Shown here in pieces: positions 52,501-60,370 of a stretch of DNA of 64,000 nt. Within the stretch, counting starts at the first letter, position 1; each line of letters starts with the position of its first letter. Under the pieces are notes generated by a model. It searched no databases, was not told the DNA's origin, and saw nothing but the letters and a program-made list of their open reading frames with translations. Origin of the DNA: Pseudomonas viridiflava (GTDB lineage: Bacteria > Pseudomonadota > Gammaproteobacteria > Pseudomonadales > Pseudomonadaceae); NCBI RefSeq assembly GCF_900589395.1, contig NZ_UUIS01000074.1, forward strand, positions 1-64,000, read 5' to 3'. The position numbers were made by a program, and so were the translations under genes.

Positions 52501-53085
52501 CATTGGCTGCGCGGCAAGAACGTGGCCGACAACTACCGGTTTTCGGCGATGGGTGGCTATTACTACCGCCTCAGGGACAGCGCCGACGAGCGCATGCGCA
52601 CCGGCCTGACCTTGATGTACTGGGGCTACGACAAGGATTTGAGCGAATACACGCTGGGGCAGGGCGGCTATTACAGCCCGCAGCAGTACTACTCGATCGG
52701 CGTGCCGCTCAGCTACGCCTGGCGCAATGCCAACTGGTCGGCGCAACTGGAAGGCTCGGTGGGCTGGTCGTTCTCCAGCACCGAAAGCAGCGACCTGTAC
52801 CCGCAGGAGGGCGGTCTGCGCAGCGCCGGGTACGAGATCGACGACGAGAACGCGACCCTGACTTCGTCCGGCAGCAGCAGTGCCGGGGCCAGCGTGCGCA
52901 TGCAGGCACAGGTCGAACGACGCCTGAGCAACAACCTGATGCTGGGCACCGGGGTTTCCCTGCAACACAGCGAAGGCTACGCGCCCAGCCGGGCCATGCT
53001 CTACCTGCGTTACAACTTCGATGAATGGCAAGGCAACCTGCCCATGCCGATCGAGCCTGTCTCGCCCTATGCGGACATGCGCTGA
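49540..53085 (+). CDS. bcsC: Cellulose export outer membrane protein BcsC (first operon)
   Basis: BcsC forms the outer-membrane exit pore, with a long periplasmic TPR solenoid. The 1181 residues have a signal peptide (LTVRCTLLLACLSGVALAA), TPR repeats to about residue 780, and a C-terminal beta-barrel (BCSC_C, PF05420) from about 785. The barrel includes YAGAVDPVTGLRWGGVTSNG and ends in an aromatic-containing strand. The ATG lies inside bcsB; a GTG five codons later would also keep the signal peptide. Followed by the palindrome and the promoter of the second operon. Confidence 0.96.
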   Translation: MGNKPVRALRGLTVRCTLLLACLSGVALAAAPQPGVDQQQWLLQQMRVGEALYRDDLVNDALARLELIAPQHPQVLLGKLVQALASPATNEAWINQLLRELDQKHPDSLQRRQAYALVRLRSQEGQQALQQARLLAAAGRFEEATKAFEQVLGEQPPNLAMALEYWASRSRLNGQRPVAIRQLQALERDYPGNTGVRQMLAGLLMTDKRDADALAVLHQLAADPLASNSAAETEYNYLLKQPVTPETLRAWQAFVGHYPYSPLINNARQQLADQQRLQGDPAWQAGVQAKRLLEQEPASASNSARAEQLLRRALKAYPQDPSLHGALGTALARQDKNADAYAAFTQALNLEQDTSYISKWQDLQNASRNWMVLQQGDQALARKDYAAARKAYQQARSLDAASAGPLIGLAEVARGELNDIQAEALLLQARKLEPGNDGVIRALVRLYRSQSDERAVAFLDTLPASNQAPFTALRQSLELARLNQQADRLSEQSDWGPLVPLLKKIRVLDPDNPWLTYRLAAAEVALGNPRQADEAFAQLLVRQGNNPEARYAHGLYLANASRDTELLASLGKIAKAGWTDNMRELAARIERRQLLARVEQLRNSGQEPQAIALLLRHPTTDDYATLADWAVQRSDFAAAQSAYAKVLAADPNNAEAQLGQIEVLLATERVPQARQALASLSMPPQAPTNWQRRLANAWRAAGDKARAQALLAELLKTPQSDPLIYRDAARLQAKDNPQQALDRYAQAMAAAGLIRPDQASPRDNVALTRASRAQDSDDWLPRGLRSDVEELYKAQNTTVNVYRDFTVRTDSTSPGISDLTTQTTIVRIDTPVAQGQGFVQAEQVDLDASDFKTENGVHTEAFGACAVRVRRGALVTEGCRSTSQSVSGPSVAVGWKNDQVAVDIGHTPQGFEVGNWLGGVAYSGAWKSVGWTLTASRRPMTNSVISYAGAVDPVTGLRWGGVTSNGFTLSLSHDEGGVDGLWASLGTHWLRGKNVADNYRFSAMGGYYYRLRDSADERMRTGLTLMYWGYDKDLSEYTLGQGGYYSPQQYYSIGVPLSYAWRNANWSAQLEGSVGWSFSSTESSDLYPQEGGLRSAGYEIDDENATLTSSGSSSAGASVRMQAQVERRLSNNLMLGTGVSLQHSEGYAPSRAMLYLRYNFDEWQGNLPMPIEPVSPYADMR

Positions 53086-53174
53086 CCGTCAGCGCAGCGT
53101 GTCATGCCCCTCGGCCCTGGCGCGCTTTCATGCACGTACAGAGCCGGCCTCGACGGTGTCTCACAAGCCTTTCG

Positions 53175-53210
53175 CAAGCTATATAGCTAGATATCTAGCT
53201 ATATAGCTTG
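53175..53210. repeat. Perfect 36-bp nested palindrome between the cellulose operons
   Basis: The sequence is its own reverse complement over all 36 bases, centred in GATATC (53190-53195). It is built of two copies of the palindromic 12-mer AGCTATATAGCT flanking AGATATCT. It lies 90 bases past the bcsC stop and ~100 bases before the second promoter. It may be a terminator-like hairpin without a U-tract, a cruciform, or a binding site for a symmetric regulator. Confidence 0.8.
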
Positions 53211-53313
53211 TGTGAGCTTGCTGAAAACAACGGTTTTAAGTCGCCAATAAAATGGCTATTCAGCGTGTGAATATTCCGATTATCGAAATTTTCACAAAAG
53301 CTGTATCAAAATA

Positions 53314-53342
53314 TTGACACTGTCATAGTGATATTACACATT
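53314..53342 (+). promoter_or_regulatory. Candidate promoter of the second cellulose operon
   Basis: TTGACA at 53314-53319, 17-base spacer, CACATT at 53337-53342, preceded by AATA. Geometry and much of the sequence equal the element before bcsE. It lies ~60 bases before the first gene. Confidence 0.55.
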
Positions 53343-53400
53343 ACCGACTAATGCTTTCTTGCAGGGGCTGCCGCTCCCAGCCTTTCTAGAGGTCGACTCG

Positions 53401-54651
53401 ATGCACCGCGCCGATGATATTGCCAACTTGTTCCAGGAACTGGATGCAAGTACGGACGCCTATGTGGAAATTGACACCCATTTCGAGTACCACGAGCCGC
53501 CCGCGCCACCCTTGCGCTCGGTGCCTGCCTCTGTAACGCCGGTGATCGAGGCTTTGCCTGCCAGCGCCATGACGGCAGCGTCCACCCCCCCTGCAACTGA
53601 AACTCGCGTGCCGCCTGCGACCTCTCGCAAACCCCTGGTAGAAAAGACCGAAACGAGCGCTGCGCCTGGGCCGAAACTGCAGCCGGCGGTGCCGGACGCT
53701 GCCGTGACCGCGCCGGCCCCGGAGGCGGAGCAGGTGCCTGAACGCACCCCATCGGTGCCCTTGCGCTCGTTGCTGGCCGAGGTGGCCAAAGCCCGTCAGG
53801 GCGAAGCGCAAAAGCGCAACGATGAAGCCCTGCAACAGGCGCTGTTCAAGTCCCCGCCGCCGGTGATCCAGGCCCGCGTGATTGCGGTGGTGTCGGCCAA
53901 GGGCGGGGTTGGCAAGAGCACGGTGTGCGCCGCGCTGGCGCGTACCGTGGCGTTGCCCGGCGGGCGCACGGTGGCGGTGGAGCTCGACCCGCAGAATTGC
54001 TTGCGTCATCACTTCGACGCCAGCCCCGATGTCGCAGGCCTGGCCCCCGGCAGCCTGCGCGGCGAGGCCTGGAGCGACCTGCTGCTGACCGGCGCGGGCA
54101 ACACTCGGGTCCTGCCTTATGGCACGTTGGCGGCCGACGAGCGCAGAACCCTGGAGCAGTACCTCGATAATGACCCTGACTGGCTGGTGCGGCAGATCGA
54201 GCGCATGGGCCTCACTGCCCAGGACGTGCTGGTGCTGGATGTCGCCTCGGGGCCGTCGCGTTACCTGGACCAGGCGCTCAACGTGGCCAGCCACGTGCTG
54301 GTCGTCCTCGACACCGAGGCGGCCGGCTACCTGACGCTGGAGGCCATGGAGCGTGCACTGGAGCCACTGGCCGAGCGTGCCGTGCCGCCTGCGTGCCATT
54401 ACCTGATCAACCGTGTCGAGGCTGGCCGCGGGTTCAGTGCCGACATGCATGAAGTGCTGTGCCGTCGCCTGGGCACGCGGGTCATCGGCCGGGTGCGCCT
54501 TGACCGGCACATCGCCGAAGCGCTGGCCTTCGGGACCACTGTCCTGCAGGCCAGGATGCCGACCCCCGGCGCGCAGGACTTGCTTGATCTGGGACGTTCG
54601 GTCACCGCCTGTCTGCTCGGCGAGCAGGCACAAGGGGTGGCTCGTTCATGA
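53401..54651 (+). CDS. wssA: MinD-like ATPase WssA/BcsQ-type with BcsR-like N-terminus
   Basis: This 416-residue protein corresponds to WssA of P. fluorescens SBW25. Residues ~4-24 (ADDIANLF...DAYVEID) resemble the RADDIARLK...LHYVDIS segment of BcsR in the first operon. A Pro/Ala-rich linker (~35-140) follows, then a MinD-fold ATPase with canonical Walker A SAKGGVGKST at ~165-174, VAVELDPQNCLRHHF and VLVLDVASGPSRYL. The ATG at 53401 has AGAGG at seven bases; the open frame further upstream starts inside the leader. ATGA overlap with bcsA. It probably positions the second synthase. Confidence 0.87.
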   Translation: MHRADDIANLFQELDASTDAYVEIDTHFEYHEPPAPPLRSVPASVTPVIEALPASAMTAASTPPATETRVPPATSRKPLVEKTETSAAPGPKLQPAVPDAAVTAPAPEAEQVPERTPSVPLRSLLAEVAKARQGEAQKRNDEALQQALFKSPPPVIQARVIAVVSAKGGVGKSTVCAALARTVALPGGRTVAVELDPQNCLRHHFDASPDVAGLAPGSLRGEAWSDLLLTGAGNTRVLPYGTLAADERRTLEQYLDNDPDWLVRQIERMGLTAQDVLVLDVASGPSRYLDQALNVASHVLVVLDTEAAGYLTLEAMERALEPLAERAVPPACHYLINRVEAGRGFSADMHEVLCRRLGTRVIGRVRLDRHIAEALAFGTTVLQARMPTPGAQDLLDLGRSVTACLLGEQAQGVARS

Positions 54652-56867
54652 ATGCGCCGTTACCCGAAGCGCCTGAGCTGCAGGCCTCTGTGCAAGGCCG
54701 GCTGGAGCGCGCTTCGGCGCGGTTGCAGGTGCGCTCGCCCCTGGCGTTCAAGGGCCTGAAGCTGGCCGGCATGCTGCTGGGGGCGCTGCTGTTTGTCTTC
54801 ATCATTTCAGTGCCCTTCGACCTGCTGACACAGGGCGCCTTTGGTGCCCTGTGTTTCGTTGCCGCGGTGCTGCTGCGCCGCTCCGCCAGCCGTCTGGCGA
54901 TCCTGGCCATGATCGTGCTGTCGCTGGTCATGTCGCTGCGCTACATGTACTGGCGCATGACGTCCACACTGGGGTTCGAAAACGGCCTGGACATGGTGTT
55001 CGGCCTGGGCCTGTTGCTGGCCGAGCTGTACGCGCTGGTGGTGTTGCTGTGCGGCTACCTGCAAACCTGCTGGCCGCTGCGTCGCAACCCGGTGCTGATG
55101 CAGGGCGCGCCTGACACGTGGCCGGTGGTGGACGTGTTCATTCCGACCTACAACGAATCGCTGTCGATCGTGAAACTGACGGTCTTTGCCGCCCAGGCCA
55201 TCGACTGGCCGCGCGACAAGTTGCGGGTTCACCTGCTCGATGACGGCAAGCGCGACGAGTTTCGCGAGTTCTGCGGGCAGATCGGGGTCAACTACATCAC
55301 CCGTGACAACAATCTGCACGCCAAGGCCGGCAACCTCAACGAAGCCTTGAAGGTCACCAGCGGCGAGTACGTGGCCATCTTTGACGCCGACCATGTGCCG
55401 ACCCGTTCTTTCCTGCAGATGGGCATGGGCTGGTTCATCAAGGACCCCAGGCTGTCGATGCTGCAGACGCCGCACTTTTTCTTTTCGCCGGACCCGTTCG
55501 AAAAGAACCTCGATACCTTCCGCAGCGTGCCCAACGAAGGCGAGCTGTTCTATGGCGTGGTGCAGGACGGCAACGACCTGTGGAACGCGGCGTTCTTCTG
55601 TGGCTCATGCGCCATCATGCGCCGCCAGGCGCTGGAAGAAATCGGCGGCGTGGCGACCGAGACCGTGACCGAGGATGCCCACACCGCGCTCAAGCTCAGT
55701 CGCGCCGGCTACAACACCGCCTACCTGGCCATCCCGCAGGCCGCAGGGCTGGCCACCGAAAGCCTGTCGCGGCACATTCGCCAGCGGATTCGCTGGGCAC
55801 GCGGCATGGCGCAGATCTTTCGCACCGACAACCCGCTGCTGGGCCGAGGCCTGACGCTGGGCCAGCGGTTCTGCTACTTCAACGCCATGCTGCACTTTTT
55901 CTATGGGCTGCCGCGCCTGGTGTTTCTCACCGCGCCGCTGGCCTTTCTGTTTTTCGATGCGCGCATCTTCCATGCCTCGGCACTGATGATCACCGTGTAC
56001 GTCTTGCCGCATATCCTGCACTCCAACATCACCAACTCGACCATGCAGGGGCGCTTTCGCCATTCGTTCTGGAACGAGGTCTACGAGACGGTGCTGGCCT
56101 GGTACATCATGGGCCCGGTGCTCATGGCGCTGATCAACCCCAGGTTCGGTGGCTTCGACGTCACCGACAAGGGCGGCATCATCGACAAGAAGTATTTCGA
56201 ATGGCGCCTGGCGCGTCCCTACATCGTGCTGCTGATCCTGAACCTGACCGGCCTGATGATCGGCATCGGCATGCTGATCGAGGGCAGTAACGAAGAAGGC
56301 GCGATGGTCACGGTGCTGATCAACCTGGCCTGGACGGTCTACAACGTCATCATCACCGGCGCTGCCGTGGCGGTGGCCAGCGAAACCCGCCAGGTGCGCC
56401 GCGAGCCGCGCGTGGCCGCCAGCCTGCCGATCCGCCTGGAGCGGGCCGACGGCAGCGTGCTGGACGCTGTGACCCTGGACTTTTCGCAGCAGGGCCTGGG
56501 CTTTCGCTTGCCTGAAGGACAAACCATCACGCGTGGCGAAGCCCTGCAGGTCGTGCTGTTTCGCAAAGACACGCTCAGCCGGTTTCCGGCCACCGTGGTG
56601 TTCAGTCATGGCGCGATGGCCGGTGTGCAGTTCGACCACCTGACCCTGCGCCAGCAAAGCGACCTGGTGCGCCTGACCTTTTCACGGGCCGACACCTGGG
56701 CTGCGACCTGGGGCCGCGGCACCCTCGATACCCCGCTCAAGGCCATGCGTGAAGTCTGCGGCGTCAGCCTGCGCGGTGTCCGCGAGCTGTTGAGCGCCAC
56801 CGGCCAGCTCTGGCGCACCCGACGTACACCCCAACCGGCTCCCGACTCTGTAATGGAAAAATCATGA
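54648..56867 (+). CDS. bcsA: Cellulose synthase catalytic subunit BcsA/WssB (second operon)
   Basis: A second complete cellulose synthase, 739 residues, as WssB. It lacks the ~110-residue N-terminal extension of the first BcsA. Motifs: LDDG (D198-D199), DAD at 246-248 (DCD in the first copy), TED at 341-343, QRIRW at 379-383. The PilZ site is intact: RxxxR at 584-588 and DxSxxG at 611-616. The two synthases are clearly paralogous over the core (e.g. RTDNPLLGRGLT in both). ATGA overlaps on both sides. Confidence 0.97.
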   Translation: MNAPLPEAPELQASVQGRLERASARLQVRSPLAFKGLKLAGMLLGALLFVFIISVPFDLLTQGAFGALCFVAAVLLRRSASRLAILAMIVLSLVMSLRYMYWRMTSTLGFENGLDMVFGLGLLLAELYALVVLLCGYLQTCWPLRRNPVLMQGAPDTWPVVDVFIPTYNESLSIVKLTVFAAQAIDWPRDKLRVHLLDDGKRDEFREFCGQIGVNYITRDNNLHAKAGNLNEALKVTSGEYVAIFDADHVPTRSFLQMGMGWFIKDPRLSMLQTPHFFFSPDPFEKNLDTFRSVPNEGELFYGVVQDGNDLWNAAFFCGSCAIMRRQALEEIGGVATETVTEDAHTALKLSRAGYNTAYLAIPQAAGLATESLSRHIRQRIRWARGMAQIFRTDNPLLGRGLTLGQRFCYFNAMLHFFYGLPRLVFLTAPLAFLFFDARIFHASALMITVYVLPHILHSNITNSTMQGRFRHSFWNEVYETVLAWYIMGPVLMALINPRFGGFDVTDKGGIIDKKYFEWRLARPYIVLLILNLTGLMIGIGMLIEGSNEEGAMVTVLINLAWTVYNVIITGAAVAVASETRQVRREPRVAASLPIRLERADGSVLDAVTLDFSQQGLGFRLPEGQTITRGEALQVVLFRKDTLSRFPATVVFSHGAMAGVQFDHLTLRQQSDLVRLTFSRADTWAATWGRGTLDTPLKAMREVCGVSLRGVRELLSATGQLWRTRRTPQPAPDSVMEKS

Positions 56868-59158
56868 TCTGCCAATCGACTGCAAGCCGCCCGGTGGGTA
56901 ACGCATCACGCTGCCTCGCCGCCTTTGTGACTTCGCTGTTGTGGCTGGGGGTCAGTGCGTCGAGCATGGCCGCCCCGGACGCGCCGTTGATCAGCCCGCC
57001 GGTGGCAGCGCCCCAGCCTGTCGCGCCGGGTAGCGAGATCTCGGTCACGCTCGAGCAGCTGGGCCGCAATTACCCGATGGTGCTGCGCGGCGTCGACTCC
57101 AACGACACGGTCAATTTCAACGTGCGTGCCGACAAGGTGGTGACCGGTGCGCGCCTGACGCTGGAATACAGCTACTCGCCGTCGCTGTTGGCGGACCTGT
57201 CGCAGATCAACGTGCTGGTCAACGATGAAGTGGCCGCCAGCCTGCCGTTGCCCAGGGAGGGTGCCGGTCAGCCGCAACGTCATACGGTCGAGATCCCGGC
57301 GCAGATGGTCACCGAGTTCAACCGCCTGAGCCTGCAGTTCATCGGTCACTACACCATGAGTTGCGAAGACCCGCAGCATTCGAGCCTGTGGGCGCGGATC
57401 AACAACGACACGCGGCTGGACCTGCAGGTTTCGCCCTTCATCCTGGCCAACGACCTGTCGATTCTGCCGCTGCCGTTTTTCGACCGTCGTGACGACCGTG
57501 ATGTGACCCTGCCGGTGGTCATGGGCGCGGCGCCCGACAGCACCACGCTGGAAGCGGCCGGCGGCCTGGCGTCCTGGATCGGCGCACTCAAGAGCCATTC
57601 GCGCAGCGCGACGTTCCCGACGTACTTTGACCGCTTGCCGGCCGACGGCAACGCCCTGGTGCTGCTCAAGGGCACCGGCCCGCTGCAGCTGGGCGAGCTG
57701 ACGCTGCCGGCCGCCAAGGGGCCGACCCTGACGATGATGCCGCACCCCAACGATCCGACCAGCAAGCTGCTGGTCATCACCGGACGCGACTCGGCCGAAC
57801 TCAAGCAGGCGGTCAATGCCGTGGTGCTGGGCAACCAGAGCCTGACCGGCAGCAGCGTGCTGATCGATCGGGTCGAGGTGCTCAAGCCGCGCCAACCGTA
57901 TGATGCGCCGAACTGGTTGCCCAGCGACCGGCCGGTCAAGCTCGGTGAGCTGATCGAGAGCCGCAAGCTGAATGTGGTCGGCTACGCCCCGGGCGATATC
58001 ACGGTCCCGCTGAACCTGCCGCCGGACCTGTTCCACTGGCGTGAAGAAGGTGTGCCGCTGAAGCTCAAGTACCGCTACACGCCTCAGCAGCGGTCCAACA
58101 ACTCGTCGATCATCGTCAGCCTCAACGACCGCCTGATCAAGTCCGAGTCGCTGCCGTCCGAGGAGAAACTCAGCGCTTCGATCCTGTCCAGCCTCACCGG
58201 CGGCAATGACATGGTCAGCCGTGAAATGGACATGTACCTGCCGCTCAACTCGGCGGCCCTGCAATCGCGCCTGCAGCTGCGCTACATGTACGACTACATC
58301 AAGGAAGGTGAATGCCGCGACATCATCATCGACAACATGCGTGGCAGCATTGATCCGGAATCGACCCTGGACCTGAGCGGCTACAACCACTTCATGGCCA
58401 TGCCCAACCTGGGCGTGTTCAAGGATTCGGGCTTCCCGTTCACGCGCCTGGCCGATCTGTCGCAGACCGCCGTGGTCATGCCCGACACCGTGACGGGCGA
58501 AGACATCAGCGCCTACCTGAGCGTACTGGGCCGGTTCGGCGCCTCGACCGGGTACCCGGCGACCGGTGTCTCGGTGATCCAGGCCGGCCAGGTGGCCAGC
58601 GCGGCCGACAAGGACATTCTGGTGTTGTCCTCGGGGGCCGGCCAGCCGTTGCTCAAGCAATGGGCCGAGCACCTGCCCGGCATCGGCGAAGGCCAGAAGC
58701 GCAGCTTCGAGATCTCTGACCTGGCCTTTCGCCTGCGCGACTGGATGAGCCCTGACGTCGATGAAAACCAGCGGCGCGCACGCGTGGCCGTGGCCTTCTC
58801 CGGCGCGACACCAAGCACGTTCCTGACCGGTTTCGAATCGCCCTTGCACAAAGGACGCAGTGTGATATTAATGTCCAGTGGCCAGTCTGCTGGCCTGGCC
58901 GATGTGACCCGTGCGCTGGACACCAGCGACAAAGTGCAAGGCAGTCTGGTCGTGGTGCGGGGTGATTCGGTCGAGGCCCTGGCGGCCGAGCAGCAGTATT
59001 TTGTCGGTGAGCTGAACCCGATCAAGTACGCGCAGTGGCTGATGTCCCGCAATGTATTGTTGATGTTGCTCATCCTGGCAGTCTGCGTGGCCGTGGTCAG
59101 TTGTCTGGCCTATCTGGCGTTGCGCTCGCTGGCCAGGCGTCGTCTGGGAAACGGATAA
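56864..59158 (+). CDS. bcsB: Cellulose synthase periplasmic subunit BcsB/WssC (second operon)
   Basis: The 764-residue protein has a Sec signal (AAFVTSLLWLGVSASSMA), the BcsB repeats (LSQINVLVNDEVAASLPL; NRLSLQFIGHYTMSCEDP; KPRQPYDAPNWLPSDRP) and a C-terminal membrane anchor (VLLMLLILAVCVAVVSCLAYLA). It is exactly as long as the first BcsB but diverged. The start overlaps the bcsA stop (ATGA). bcsZ follows after three bases. Confidence 0.96.
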   Translation: MICQSTASRPVGNASRCLAAFVTSLLWLGVSASSMAAPDAPLISPPVAAPQPVAPGSEISVTLEQLGRNYPMVLRGVDSNDTVNFNVRADKVVTGARLTLEYSYSPSLLADLSQINVLVNDEVAASLPLPREGAGQPQRHTVEIPAQMVTEFNRLSLQFIGHYTMSCEDPQHSSLWARINNDTRLDLQVSPFILANDLSILPLPFFDRRDDRDVTLPVVMGAAPDSTTLEAAGGLASWIGALKSHSRSATFPTYFDRLPADGNALVLLKGTGPLQLGELTLPAAKGPTLTMMPHPNDPTSKLLVITGRDSAELKQAVNAVVLGNQSLTGSSVLIDRVEVLKPRQPYDAPNWLPSDRPVKLGELIESRKLNVVGYAPGDITVPLNLPPDLFHWREEGVPLKLKYRYTPQQRSNNSSIIVSLNDRLIKSESLPSEEKLSASILSSLTGGNDMVSREMDMYLPLNSAALQSRLQLRYMYDYIKEGECRDIIIDNMRGSIDPESTLDLSGYNHFMAMPNLGVFKDSGFPFTRLADLSQTAVVMPDTVTGEDISAYLSVLGRFGASTGYPATGVSVIQAGQVASAADKDILVLSSGAGQPLLKQWAEHLPGIGEGQKRSFEISDLAFRLRDWMSPDVDENQRRARVAVAFSGATPSTFLTGFESPLHKGRSVILMSSGQSAGLADVTRALDTSDKVQGSLVVVRGDSVEALAAEQQYFVGELNPIKYAQWLMSRNVLLMLLILAVCVAVVSCLAYLALRSLARRRLGNG

Positions 59159-59161
59159 CCC

Positions 59162-60370
59162 ATGTTGGCTTTACTGATGACCCTGCGTCGCAGGATGCAC
59201 TGGCTGGCGGCGTTGCTGGCATCGGCAATGCTGACCCCGGTGATGGCGGCCGAGCGCTGTGAGACCCCGGCCTGGCCTTTGTGGCAGGCCTACGCCCAGC
59301 GCAATGTCCAGGATGACGGACGCATGCTCGAATCGAGCATGGAGCCCAACCACAGCACCTCCGAAGGCCAGTCCTATGGCATGGTCTTCGCGGTGGTGGC
59401 CAATGACCGCAAGCGCTTCGACGCCCTGTGGTCATGGACGGTCGCCAACATGATGGGCGCTGACAAGACCCGCTTGCCGGGCTGGCTATGGGGGCAGGGC
59501 AAGGACGGGACCTGGCAGATCCAGGACACCAATTCAGCCTCCGATGCCGATTTGTGGATGGCCTACGCGCTGCTTGAAGCCGCGCGACTCTGGCAGGCCC
59601 CCGCCTACCGTGACGACGCGCTCGCGTTGCTCAAGACCATCGAATCGCGACTGGTCGTCGACCTGCCGGGGCTGGGCAAGATGGTGCTGCCCGGGCCTGA
59701 AGGCTTTGCTCAACCCGACCGTCTGTGGCGCCTCAATCCCAGCTACCTGCCGGTTCCGCTGTTGCGCCGCCTGGCCAAGGAAGCCCCCAAAGGCCCCTGG
59801 AAAGAAATCGCCGACAACACCCTCAAGATGATCCAGGCCTCAAGCCCCAAGGGCTTTGTGGCAGACTGGCTCGGCTATCGTGGCACATCGCCAAAATCAG
59901 GTCTTTTTGTCGTTGACTCTTCCAAAGGCGAACTGGGCAGCTATGATGCCATCCGCGTTTACCTCTGGGCTGGCATGACGCCAGCCTCCGATCCGCTGGC
60001 GGCTGCTCTGCTGGCACGCCTGGACGGCATGTCGGCCAGCACCGCCTCCACGGGCGTGCCGCCGGAAAAAGTCCAGGTCATGAGCGGCGCGAGCGAGGGC
60101 CAGGCGCCCTTCGGTTATTCGGCGGCGTTGTTGCCTTACTTCCAGGCCAAGGGACAAACCTGGCTGGTCGAGCAACAACGACGCCTGGTCGAGCAGGGCA
60201 TTGCCCGGGTCATGAACAAGGCCGCGCAAGACCGCTCGGAACCGGCTTATTACAACCTTATGCTCAGCCTGTTTGCCTTGGGCTGGATTGAACAACGCTA
60301 TCAGTTCCGCTCTGACGGAACGCTTAAATTGTCTTGGGAGACTTCATGCCCGTCAGTCGCCACACGTTAG
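59162..60370 (+). CDS. bcsZ: Periplasmic endo-1,4-beta-glucanase BcsZ/WssD
   Basis: GH8 cellulase that trims the nascent glucan in the periplasm and is needed for normal cellulose export. The 402-residue product has a signal peptide (MHWLAALLASAMLTPVMAA) and the GH8 catalytic residues in STSEGQSYGM (Glu68) and YDAIRVYLWAGM (Asp262). RLNPSYLPVPLL is also typical. A later Met (residue 12) directly before the hydrophobic core could be the true start. Its 3' end overlaps bcsC by 25 bases. It is the only bcsZ for both operons in this window. Confidence 0.95.
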   Translation: MLALLMTLRRRMHWLAALLASAMLTPVMAAERCETPAWPLWQAYAQRNVQDDGRMLESSMEPNHSTSEGQSYGMVFAVVANDRKRFDALWSWTVANMMGADKTRLPGWLWGQGKDGTWQIQDTNSASDADLWMAYALLEAARLWQAPAYRDDALALLKTIESRLVVDLPGLGKMVLPGPEGFAQPDRLWRLNPSYLPVPLLRRLAKEAPKGPWKEIADNTLKMIQASSPKGFVADWLGYRGTSPKSGLFVVDSSKGELGSYDAIRVYLWAGMTPASDPLAAALLARLDGMSASTASTGVPPEKVQVMSGASEGQAPFGYSAALLPYFQAKGQTWLVEQQRRLVEQGIARVMNKAAQDRSEPAYYNLMLSLFALGWIEQRYQFRSDGTLKLSWETSCPSVATR

